From the NCBI GenBank assembly GCA_027488985.1, contig JAIYAR010000002.1:124001-188000 (forward strand): a DNA stretch of 64,000 nt, written 5' to 3'. Shown here piece after piece: positions 36,001 to 43,226 of this stretch. This DNA is from Comamonadaceae bacterium (GTDB taxonomy: Bacteria > Pseudomonadota > Gammaproteobacteria > Burkholderiales > Burkholderiaceae_C). Under the pieces are notes generated by a model. The model searched no databases. It was not told the origin of the DNA and saw only the letters and a program-made list of their open reading frames with translations. The position numbers were made by a program, and so were the translations under genes. Within the stretch, counting starts at the first letter, position 1. Each line of letters begins with the position of its first letter.

Positions 36001-37512
36001 GGCGGTGGTCGGGCTATTGATGGTGGGTGCACCGTTGGCATGTACCCTCATGACCACCGTCAGGCTTCCGTTGCCACTAGCGTTGCCCACCCTCAAAGAT
36101 GCATTGTAGTTTCCGCTGGTGCTTGGGACCCCGCTGATGACCCCGGTGTTCGGATCAATTGAAAGTCCCGGCGGCAAGCCGGTGGCTGCAAATGATCCGG
36201 GTGTCAAGGGCGGGTTAGTTCCATTCACGGTGATCGTGGAGATGGAGGACCCCACTGTTCCCACTACATTCGGAGTGGGGTTAGATGCCATCACAGGACT
36301 GGTCGAAACCACGGGCACTCCCGCTGAGGCTATAGCAATATCCAGGCTTTGGCTTACGGCGCCTGCGGAAGTGGTGGCGCCCAGCACGACGCTGAAGTTT
36401 CCGGCCGTCGTGGGGGTACCGGAAATCTGTCCGATCCCAGCATTGAATGACAAACCCGGAGGCAGGGTGCCTGTGAGGCTGTAGGCGGACGGCGCCCCCG
36501 GGAACGTGGTGATCTGGTAAGCCGCAATCGCGCTGTTCTGGGTGTAATTGGCCGTGCTGTTGCTGGAAATACCGGCAATGGTTAGCGTCAGTGTCTTGGA
36601 CACGGTACCGTTGTTGATTGCGCCATTGATGGTGGCGCCCATGGTGACGCTAAAACTCCCTGAGACCGTGGGTGTGCCTGTCAATTTGCCGGTGGTCGAG
36701 TCAATGGTGATGCCCGTCGGCAGTCCGCTGGCCGTGAAATTGCTCGCGCTCACATCATTTGAAGTCACTTGGTACAAGGGACTGCCTGCGGTGTAACTGC
36801 TTCCCTTGAATCCGGTTGCCGTGACTGCGCTGTTAATGCCCAGTACTGTCACAGCAATAGTCCGCGTTGCACTCCCTGAGGGGTTGGCAACCGTGACCGT
36901 AAAGCTGTCTGCGCCGGTATAGCCTGCCGTCGACGTGTAGCTGGCGTTGTATTGCATGGAGGTTGTCATGCCGGTTTGCGAGGCATTGACAATTCCATTG
37001 GCTCCATTGGTTTTGGTGAAGCCCGCATCCGATGCAACCCCCCCGCTTCCGTCTGACATCAAGAGAGGGTAAACGTCGCGGGTGGCTGGAGCGCCACTGC
37101 GCACGGCCATGGAGAGCGACGGACTTCCATTGGAAACACTGAACACCGGCGCCTTGTACTGCCCGATGAACAGCGCGAGGCTGAAGGCTTCCGCGCTGGA
37201 TCGCACCGGATTGAAATAGCCTTGCATCGCGCCACCGGCATTCATGGCATTCAGGATATGGGTGTAATTGTTGGACGCGTTTCTGTGCCCGAGTGAGGCG
37301 CCGGACGCTGTCGGAAACGTGTCGGAGGAAGCGTCAGAGATGTGGCAGCTCGCGCAACTGGAGCCTGCCGCAGTGCCCGAATTGGGCGCTAGCGCATTGA
37401 TGTAGAGCCCTTTGCCTTGAGCAACGGATTGTGCCGAGGAGGGGTTGGCTGCTATCAGCAGCGTCAATGCTAGAAGACAGTGAAGCGAGCCCCACCAGAC
37501 CGAACGTGCCAC
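33088..37512 (-). CDS. haem-motif, Ig-repeat, double beta-barrel outer-membrane protein
   Basis: The 1474-residue protein starts at a GTG (37512). Domains in order: signal peptide (1-28); cytochrome-like segment with CASCH at 53-57 and a helical part (58-120); beta-rich segment; five putative-Ig (He_PIG) repeats between about 230 and 675, each with an LPxGLxxxxxxGxIxGTP core; a cadherin-like segment (about 700-765, FFGTDAF); a linker; an autotransporter barrel (about 915-1188, VWAEGIVSFGVRD, AVYGNYM, GVGSEFIF); then a second barrel-like region (about 1210-1474, IQIDAGYTWDDNITRA, LRFNLDYSLRNNATVYLSGE) ending in Phe (SASYLMRF). The last Phe suits outer-membrane insertion. Two barrels in one chain, plus a haem motif, is unusual. 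Substrate unknown. Confidence 0.85.
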   Translation of the reverse strand: MARSVWWGSLHCLLALTLLIAANPSSAQSVAQGKGLYINALAPNSGTAAGSSCASCHISDASSDTFPTASGASLGHRNASNNYTHILNAMNAGGAMQGYFNPVRSSAEAFSLALFIGQYKAPVFSVSNGSPSLSMAVRSGAPATRDVYPLLMSDGSGGVASDAGFTKTNGANGIVNASQTGMTTSMQYNASYTSTAGYTGADSFTVTVANPSGSATRTIAVTVLGINSAVTATGFKGSSYTAGSPLYQVTSNDVSASNFTASGLPTGITIDSTTGKLTGTPTVSGSFSVTMGATINGAINNGTVSKTLTLTIAGISSNSTANYTQNSAIAAYQITTFPGAPSAYSLTGTLPPGLSFNAGIGQISGTPTTAGNFSVVLGATTSAGAVSQSLDIAIASAGVPVVSTSPVMASNPTPNVVGTVGSSISTITVNGTNPPLTPGSFAATGLPPGLSIDPNTGVISGVPSTSGNYNASLRVGNASGNGSLTVVMRVHANGAPTINSPTTATGTVGAAGTQYTISTSGSNGPIDVYSVTGTLPNGLTLNTATGVISGTPISSGVSTVTVGARNTGGLTGTQNVTFTIAPNAAPVISSPANGTTTALALGVAMTPISISATNTPLTSFALSSGTLPAGVTLNPVSGVISGTPTTPSASTAASFTATNAVGTSAPVTVNFSVGVPAPASCTSSTPVNTAILIDLKTCMFPALTPSGFTVSVQPAHGTLSISGTNATYTPAGNFFGTDAFTAVAQFSGGSSSSAGTVTVTVTGRPDPVQDKTVTAIIAAQIDTSQQIVRTQISNFGRHMEALVQKATQGSNRSTGNRGVAFSSRSKTDPGVTLKSSNTLSQLDAVGTNSATQLPATNTAPSLPLSSAVSLTAGQLGLSQNPLYNLATDFVQSRSVNLAHLSMGLGEALPADVLPGPKVWAEGIVSFGVRDANGTVSAADFNSKGISVGVDHVLSDKLTVGMGIGYAQDTTNIGTDGTRNQARGYSLAVYGNYMTGERGYVQGMLGVGALDFDMNRYVSAANAYAVSSRKGYQLFGSVGTGLEFRDKANMISPYLRLDFSTDKLGENTETGAGSYSLTYYDQTNSALQGTLGLRGESTHATPFGWAIPRARVEWRQDLSNKSEASMSYADQINGTRYAIASSGSQQGALVLGVGSEFIFRDGWALGLDYQLTQVSNYESSYALRFKLIKELGAKGLPKLLEGIEQEFDDGNEIQIDAGYTWDDNITRAKLNSDIRGDSIYTFNASQTRMFFLGGNTRLLLTGAAGGERFQTYNGLSNVNLGGEAALQYRANAEFDTPTYGLFVKATAIKHQSSLRDGYKYALGLSASRPLTDRITLFGALANNRRSANSAVFQTVDTSLRFNLDYSLRNNATVYLSGEYREGDIVSTGLSSLENITLAKVLVQDDAYIGGKFFSYRFGGSTVLATLGYNVGLGARDSMDFAWRYVESTPTLRPAWATSPRSYTTNQLSASYLMRF

Positions 37513-37667
37513 AAGCTTGAAGTCCCTAAGGAGTTGAGGTGTATCAAGCCGGAATGTAACGAATGACAGTCATTTGGGCGCCTAAGTCATGCGCCTCCTT
37601 GCCAAGCGGTAGCCCTGATGTTGTGATTTACACACATTCAGGAATCCAGTGGCCGACTACCCGCGTT

Positions 37668-38147
37668 CTAAAGCAGCGCTTCAATGTCCTTGGCCAAGCT
37701 GGCCGGTGTGTCTGTCGGCGCATAGCGCTTGATGACTTGACCTTCTTTGCCGATCAGAAACTTGGTGAAGTTCCATTTGATGGCTTTGGTGCCCAGCAGG
37801 CCAGGCGCCTCTTTCACCAGCCACTGGTACAGAGGGTGGGCATCGCTGCCATTGACCTCGACCTTGGCCATCATGGGAAAGCTCACTCCGTAGTTGAGTT
37901 GGCAGAAGGAAGAAATTTCATCATTGCTGCCACTGTCCTGTGCTCCGAACTGGTTGCACGGAAAGCCCAGCACCACCAGCCCGCGCGCGCCGTACTCTTT
38001 GTGCAGGTCCTCCAATCCGGCGAACTGTGGCGTGAAACCGCAGGCACTGGCTGTGTTGACAATCAGCATGGCTTTGCCCTCATAGGCGCTCAGAGCTACG
38101 GTTTTCCCTTGAATGGTCTGGGCTTCAAAGTCGTAAACGCGGGTCAT
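37668..38147 (-). CDS. glutathione peroxidase family protein
   Basis: This 159-residue cytosolic thiol peroxidase has the catalytic Cys36 in NTASACGFTPQ, the FPCNQFG motif with the Gln and resolving-type Cys, and KWNFTKFLI with the Trp/Asn of the tetrad. It is the Cys form, not selenocysteine, so it probably uses thioredoxin. The ATG at 38147 is preceded by AGGAGT. Longer upstream frame (to 38210) lacks family similarity. Confidence 0.94.
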   Translation of the reverse strand: MTRVYDFEAQTIQGKTVALSAYEGKAMLIVNTASACGFTPQFAGLEDLHKEYGARGLVVLGFPCNQFGAQDSGSNDEISSFCQLNYGVSFPMMAKVEVNGSDAHPLYQWLVKEAPGLLGTKAIKWNFTKFLIGKEGQVIKRYAPTDTPASLAKDIEALL

Positions 38148-38254
38148 AAAACTCCTCAGTAAACAAAATGCCATCCCAACCATACCAGTTGGGCAAAAAG
38201 CTTGTGTCACGTTGGCAATGCTGGGAAGATTTGTCGCGGGAATGGAGGCATTAG

Positions 38255-39487
38255 TTGGAAAACACCAGTAAAAACACAGGATTGGTCGACCGGTGGCGCG
38301 CCTCCCTGGAGGCCAATGCGCAGGTGCAAGGAGAGGCCACCATGGAATCCCTGCGCCGCTTCCGTGGGGTGGCGATGTTTACCGCGCCTCTGCATGCTGT
38401 TCTGGCCTGGGTTTTCACCGTGTATACCCCGCCGGCTGCCCACCCCGAGCTTGCGCAATGGGCGGGTGCTTTGGTCACTGCCCATTGGATCGCGTGTGTC
38501 ACTGTCGTTTTCGCAGGCTGGCTGACCCATACGCTGCTTCGCAGACATGAGCGTGCCAGCCCTGTGGCCATCGTGCTCCAGATTGTGATTTCGGGTCTGT
38601 ACCTGTACTTTGGTGCCCATATCACCTTGATTGATCTGGTGTTCAACGCAGGCGCCGGATTGGCCAGCTACCTGATGATTTGCATCATGTTCGGAGTGCT
38701 TGCGCTCATGCGGCCCGGCATTTCTGTGCCTGTGTTCGGCATGACCTACATAGTGTTCGCTTATTTGCTGGAACACGCTGAAGTCAACCCGATGCAGCGC
38801 ACCAGCCTGCATGTCATTGCCGCGGTGGCGCCGGCACTGGCGCTGGTGACCTCGTGGATGAATTGGTCGCAATATGCCAAGTCCGTGTTGCTGCGCCGTC
38901 AGCTCAAACGCAGCAACGAGGCGCTGGTGGCTCAGCAGCAGGAGCTTGCATTTCTGGCCGACCATGATGCCCTCACCGGGCTGTACAACCGCCGGGAGTT
39001 CATCCGGCTCGCGCAGATGGAGCTGCTCAGGGCCAATCGCATACCGTGTGACACCGCCGTCATCATGGTGGATCTGGATTTCTTCAAGAAAGTCAACGAT
39101 CGCTATGGCCATCCGGGCGGCGATGCGGTACTCAAAGCCACGGCGGTTTCTTTATCCCGGACCTTGCGGGCTACAGATACGCTGGCCCGACTGGGGGGCG
39201 AAGAGTTCATTGTGCTTTTGCCGGCCACCGGTCAGGAAGGTGCGCTTCAGGTGGCTGCCAAGATGCGGGACGCTGTGCGGAACACCAGCGTCGAGCTGGG
39301 TGGCGACGCGGTCCCCGTCACGGCCAGCTTCGGGGTGAGCAGCCTGCCTGCGCCCCATGTCGGAAGTGTGGATGCGCTTTATGCTGCAGCTGATCGTGCT
39401 TTGTATGTGGCCAAGCAGCTGGGGCGGAACCGGGTGGAATATGCCACTCCGGAGGGCTCGGAGTTGCACGCCAAAGCTGAAAATTAA
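38255..39487 (+). CDS. membrane diguanylate cyclase (GGDEF domain)
   Basis: This 410-residue enzyme makes cyclic di-GMP. Residues about 40-205 form six hydrophobic segments of an integral-membrane sensor; a coiled segment follows; the GGDEF domain occupies about 235-400 with HDALTGLYNRREF, VDLDFFKKVNDRYGHPGGD and the active-site GGEEF at 314-318. An RATD inhibitory site (305-308) sits five residues before it, so product inhibition is likely. The TTG start at 38255 is supported by GGAGG at 38244-38248; no in-frame ATG lies near. Signal sensed is unknown. Confidence 0.92.
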   Translation: MENTSKNTGLVDRWRASLEANAQVQGEATMESLRRFRGVAMFTAPLHAVLAWVFTVYTPPAAHPELAQWAGALVTAHWIACVTVVFAGWLTHTLLRRHERASPVAIVLQIVISGLYLYFGAHITLIDLVFNAGAGLASYLMICIMFGVLALMRPGISVPVFGMTYIVFAYLLEHAEVNPMQRTSLHVIAAVAPALALVTSWMNWSQYAKSVLLRRQLKRSNEALVAQQQELAFLADHDALTGLYNRREFIRLAQMELLRANRIPCDTAVIMVDLDFFKKVNDRYGHPGGDAVLKATAVSLSRTLRATDTLARLGGEEFIVLLPATGQEGALQVAAKMRDAVRNTSVELGGDAVPVTASFGVSSLPAPHVGSVDALYAAADRALYVAKQLGRNRVEYATPEGSELHAKAEN

Positions 39488-39503
39488 GGCTCGGTGCCGG
39501 GAA

Positions 39504-40787
39504 TCAGCCGTGCAGATTGTCGTTCCGGGCGATGTCCAGAAGATGGTTCACTTCAGCCGCCTGGTCGCGGCAATTGCGTTCATGCCAGCGCTTGATGAGC
39601 CACATGAAGCCTGCCACCACAATGCCAAATGCGCTGATGGCGCCGAAGGCCGATAACCCCAAGCTGGTCGACAAGGCGTAGAACCCGCCCAAGCCCAGAA
39701 TGCAGGCCTGCTCGTTGAAGTTCTGCACCGCAATGGAGCGGCCCGCACCCATCAGGTTGTGGCCCCGGTGCTGCAATAGCGCGTTCATGGGTACCACCAG
39801 AAAACCACCCAGGCCACCCAGGAGAATCAAGAACGGGGCTGCCACCCATACGTTGTCAATGAAGTTCAGCAAGATCACCAGCAGGCCCATGGCGATGCCC
39901 AAAGGTATGACGTTCACCGCATGCTCCAGCCGCATCCGCAACGAAGCCACTACCGCACCGACTGCAGTCCCGATGGCCACTACACCAACCAGCGCCGAGG
40001 CTTGGGTCACGCTGTAGCCCAATGCGGCGGCGGCCCAGGCCAGTACGATGTAGCGCAGGTTGCCGCTCACACCCCAGAACAAGGTGGTCGTACCGAGAGA
40101 AATCTGGCCCAACTTGTCTTTCCAGAGCTTGCTGTTGCAGGTCCAGAAGTCAGGCAGCAGGCTTAGCAGGTTCTTGGGCATGGCGCGCATGCTGACGCCA
40201 GTCTCCGGAATGCGGGTGTTGAACCAAGCGGCCACCATGTATACAAAAATCAGGATTCCGATAGCGGCTTCCGGCGCGGTATCAATACTCGTGGTGATGA
40301 ACGGGAAATCAAAAGACAGCAGTGCGCTGGAGATCATCGGACTCACCAATTGGCCGCCCAACAAAACGCCCAGAATGATGGAGGCAATCGTCAATCCTTC
40401 GATCCAGCCGTTGGCCTTGACCAATTGGGAGGCGGGCAACAGTTCCGTCAAGATGCCGTATTTGGCAGGTGAGTACGCCGCAGCCCCCAGGCCCACAATG
40501 GCGTAGGCCATCAGCGGATGGGTGCCGAACAGCATCAACAGGCAGCCCACGACCTTGATGGAGTTGCTGATGAACATGACCTTGCCCTTGGGCATGGCGT
40601 CCGCAAATGCACCCACAAAAGGGGCCAACACGACGTAGAACAGGGCAAACATGGGAACCAGCGCAGCTTGCTGCCATTCCGGTGCGCCGGAGCTGCGCAG
40701 CAACTGGACGGCTCCCACAAACAAGGCGTTGTCGGCCAGCGAGCTGAAGAACTGCGCTGACATGATGGTGAAGAAGCCGCGTTTCAT
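39504..40787 (-). CDS. lplT: lysophospholipid transporter LplT
   Basis: The 427-residue MFS protein has 12 hydrophobic segments and the LplT signature at the N-terminus (FFTIMSAQFFSSLADNALFV) and PAKYGILTELLPASQLVKAN. LplT flips lysophospholipids across the inner membrane for reacylation. In enterobacteria the acyltransferase aas follows; here it does not. It is divergent from alr, with a 25-base palindrome between them. Confidence 0.93.
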   Translation of the reverse strand: MKRGFFTIMSAQFFSSLADNALFVGAVQLLRSSGAPEWQQAALVPMFALFYVVLAPFVGAFADAMPKGKVMFISNSIKVVGCLLMLFGTHPLMAYAIVGLGAAAYSPAKYGILTELLPASQLVKANGWIEGLTIASIILGVLLGGQLVSPMISSALLSFDFPFITTSIDTAPEAAIGILIFVYMVAAWFNTRIPETGVSMRAMPKNLLSLLPDFWTCNSKLWKDKLGQISLGTTTLFWGVSGNLRYIVLAWAAAALGYSVTQASALVGVVAIGTAVGAVVASLRMRLEHAVNVIPLGIAMGLLVILLNFIDNVWVAAPFLILLGGLGGFLVVPMNALLQHRGHNLMGAGRSIAVQNFNEQACILGLGGFYALSTSLGLSAFGAISAFGIVVAGFMWLIKRWHERNCRDQAAEVNHLLDIARNDNLHG

Positions 40788-40799
40788 GGGTAGGTTCTG

Positions 40800-40824
40800 T
40801 GCGCATTAGCCGCGCTAATGCGCA
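40800..40824. promoter_or_regulatory. perfect 11-bp palindrome between lplT and alr
   Basis: TGCGCATTAGC, spacer CGC, GCTAATGCGCA. It starts 13 bases before the lplT start codon (on the minus strand) and 90 bases before alr. It may be an operator or a transcript hairpin; no T-run follows on either side. Confidence 0.5.
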
Positions 40825-40913
40825 GGATATTGTTGTGAGTCTCCAAACGTGCGACGGTTATAGCACGGCGTGGAATGTCAAAATCTTCGCAGTCCCTTCC
40901 TGCATTGCACCCC

Positions 40914-42008
40914 ATGCCCCGTCCCATACAAGCCACCATCCATACCCAGGCCCTGCGCCACAACCTCGAAGTGTGCCGCCGCGCCGCGCCGGATGCGCGC
41001 ATCTGGGCCGTGGTCAAAGCCAACGCCTACGGCCATGGCATCGAGCGCGCTTTCGAGGGCTTGCGGGGGGCTGATGGCATTGCGCTGCTGGACCTAGAGG
41101 AAGCCCAGCGGGTACGCAACCTCGGTTGGCGCGGGCCCATCCTGTTGCTCGAGGGCGTGTTTGACCAGCGCGACCTGGAGCTGTGCTCCCGCCTCGGGCT
41201 CTGGCACACCGTGCACTGCCAGGAGCAGATCGACATGCTGGCCATCCACAAAACCAACGAGCCACACCGCGTGTTCCTCAAGGTCAACTCCGGAATGAAC
41301 CGTCTGGGCTTCCAGCCGGAGCAGGTGCGCTCGGCATGGACCCGCCTGAATGCGCTGCCCCAAGTGGACGAAATCTCGCTCATGACCCACTTCAGCGACG
41401 CTGATGGTCCCAAGGGCATTGCCGGTCAGATGGCCGTGTTCAAGCACGCCACCGACGATCTGCCCGGCGAGCGCACCGTGAGCAACAGCGCGGCCACCTT
41501 GCGCCATTCCGGCCCCGGCCTGGTGTCAGACTGGGTGCGTGCCGGCATCGCCACCTACGGCAGTGCGCCGGACTACCCGGAGCACGACATCGCGCATTGG
41601 GGCCTGCAGCCCACCATGACACTTGCTGCAAAAATCATAGCTACCCGCGCACTATCGGTGGGCAATACAGTCGGTTATGGCTCCAGCTTTACCGCTGACA
41701 AGCCGATGCGCATCGGCGTAGTGGCCTGCGGCTATGCCGACGGCTACCCCCGCATCTGCCCCACGGGTACCCCGGTGCTGATCAACGGGGTGCGCAGTCG
41801 CGTGGTCGGCCGGGTGAGCATGGACATGATCACCGTCGACCTCGACCCGGTGCCTCATGCAGGCATGGGTGCCGAAGTCACTTTATGGGGACGCGCGGCC
41901 AACGGTGCGGTGCTGCCGATTGATGAAATTGCCGCGGCGGCTGGCACCGTGGGCTATGAATTGATGTGTGCGCTCGCACAGCGGGTACCGGTGGTCGTGG
42001 CAGACTAG
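40914..42008 (+). CDS. alr: alanine racemase
   Basis: This 364-residue PLP enzyme supplies D-alanine for peptidoglycan. Lys35 in [10 protein letters not shown] binds PLP; Tyr255 in [10 protein letters not shown] is the second catalytic base; SMDMITVDL is the active-site loop. The ATG at 40914 begins [20 protein letters not shown], the usual start. A copy of the dispersed repeat lies in frame at 41624-41655 (encoding [10 protein letters not shown]) without changing the expected length. Six bases separate the stop from the next gene, suggesting co-transcription. Confidence 0.95.
   Translation: MPRPIQATIHTQALRHNLEVCRRAAPDARIWAVVKANAYGHGIERAFEGLRGADGIALLDLEEAQRVRNLGWRGPILLLEGVFDQRDLELCSRLGLWHTVHCQEQIDMLAIHKTNEPHRVFLKVNSGMNRLGFQPEQVRSAWTRLNALPQVDEISLMTHFSDADGPKGIAGQMAVFKHATDDLPGERTVSNSAATLRHSGPGLVSDWVRAGIATYGSAPDYPEHDIAHWGLQPTMTLAAKIIATRALSVGNTVGYGSSFTADKPMRIGVVACGYADGYPRICPTGTPVLINGVRSRVVGRVSMDMITVDLDPVPHAGMGAEVTLWGRAANGAVLPIDEIAAAAGTVGYELMCALAQRVPVVVAD
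41624..41655 (+). repeat. dispersed hairpin repeat, copy 8, inside alr
   Basis: TTGCTGCAAAAATCATAGC then TACCCGCGCACTAT: the TAGC-N5-GCGCA pattern with a weak upstream stem, in frame within alr. Confidence 0.5.
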
Positions 42009-42014
42009 CCACCC

Positions 42015-43226
42015 ATGAACTATGTGCCCATTCCGATTGCCATGCTGGAAGTGGGCCGGCCTTTGCCTATCGACATCTGGAGCGATACCGGTCAGCTGCT
42101 TCTGAAGAAGGGGCAACCGGTTGTCTCGGAGCAGCACCGCGACAAGCTCCACGCTTTCAACGCCAGCTCCACACCGGGCGACGCCATGGCCTGGCAGCGT
42201 GCCTACGAGCGCATGGTGCACGAAATGCTGCGCGACGGGGTGGATGTGCAAACCATCGCCAAAGCGCCCATGCCCTCCCGCATCCGCGAGGTGGACTATG
42301 TGGTGGGCACTCCGCTGAGTGGCGGCTGGCCGGATTTGCAGGATGTGCTGCGCGGCATCCTGTACCAGGGCGGCCTGGCTATCAACCCGCTTTCCCGGCT
42401 GGACGGCATTGCCCGCGCCGTGCTCAAGTTGCTGGCGGCCGATGCGGACGATGCACTTTTCCGCCTGTTCCAGATGCTGGGCGACAACAGCCTGGGCTAC
42501 TGCTCCACCCATGCGCTGCTCACAGGCAGCATTTGCCTGCTCACTGCAGATAAGCTGGGCCTGGACCCTAGCCTGCGCCGCAGCTTGCTGGACGCCGCAC
42601 TCACCCAGAATATCGGGATGGCCAGGGACCAGGACAGCCTCTCCCGCCAGAACACAGCGCCCTCCGAATGGCAGCGCAAGCTCATTGCGGACCATCCCAG
42701 CCTGAGTGCTGACACTTTGCACAACTTGGGGCTGGAAGACGAAGACACGCTGGATCTGGTCCGCTGGCACCACCAGCCGCAGAGCGCCGATGCTCTGCCA
42801 CGTAATCGCCTGGCGCGCCGCGTGATGGCTACCGCTGATGCATTTGTTGCCAAAATGGCAGCGCGCAAAACCCGTTCGCCTTTGCCCCCGATTGCAGCGG
42901 CCAAGTCGATTTTTGCGGGCGCCGAAGGAGACTCGGCCAACGTCGGCGCCGCCATGGCCACCACTACGGGCTTCTACCCCCCCGGCACGTTTGTCTTGCT
43001 CGCCAATGGCGATACCGCGGTCGTGGCCCAGCGGGGCACGCGGGCCAATGCCCCCTGGGTAGTGTCAGTGATGGACAAAAACAGCATGCCCGTGGTGCAG
43101 TACATCTGCCGCGACACCAACGACCCGGCTTGGGCTTTGGTAACGCCCCTGAACTTCCAGTCGGTGAAGATAGCTGTCAGCGCTGACCGGGTGCAGCGCT
43201 CCCGTAGCCGTTTGCCCAAGCCCTGA
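42015..43226 (+). CDS. degenerate HD-GYP-like protein
   Basis: The 403-residue protein begins like c-di-GMP-linked HD-GYP proteins with a DUF3391-type start (YVPIPIAMLEVGRPLPIDIW). The central helical part (about 125-290) follows an HD-GYP layout, but the paired HD and GYP residues are missing: HALLTGSICLLTADKLGL and DEDTLDLVRWHHQ stand in their places. It is thus probably a non-catalytic c-di-GMP-related or partner protein. It follows alr by six bases. The stop abuts the convergent P-type ATPase gene. Confidence 0.62.
   Translation: MNYVPIPIAMLEVGRPLPIDIWSDTGQLLLKKGQPVVSEQHRDKLHAFNASSTPGDAMAWQRAYERMVHEMLRDGVDVQTIAKAPMPSRIREVDYVVGTPLSGGWPDLQDVLRGILYQGGLAINPLSRLDGIARAVLKLLAADADDALFRLFQMLGDNSLGYCSTHALLTGSICLLTADKLGLDPSLRRSLLDAALTQNIGMARDQDSLSRQNTAPSEWQRKLIADHPSLSADTLHNLGLEDEDTLDLVRWHHQPQSADALPRNRLARRVMATADAFVAKMAARKTRSPLPPIAAAKSIFAGAEGDSANVGAAMATTTGFYPPGTFVLLANGDTAVVAQRGTRANAPWVVSVMDKNSMPVVQYICRDTNDPAWALVTPLNFQSVKIAVSADRVQRSRSRLPKP

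Noticed and set aside
36000..37000. DNA tandem repeats behind the five Ig-like domains
   Set aside because: The domains are similar as protein but their DNA has diverged; no recent tandem duplication is seen.
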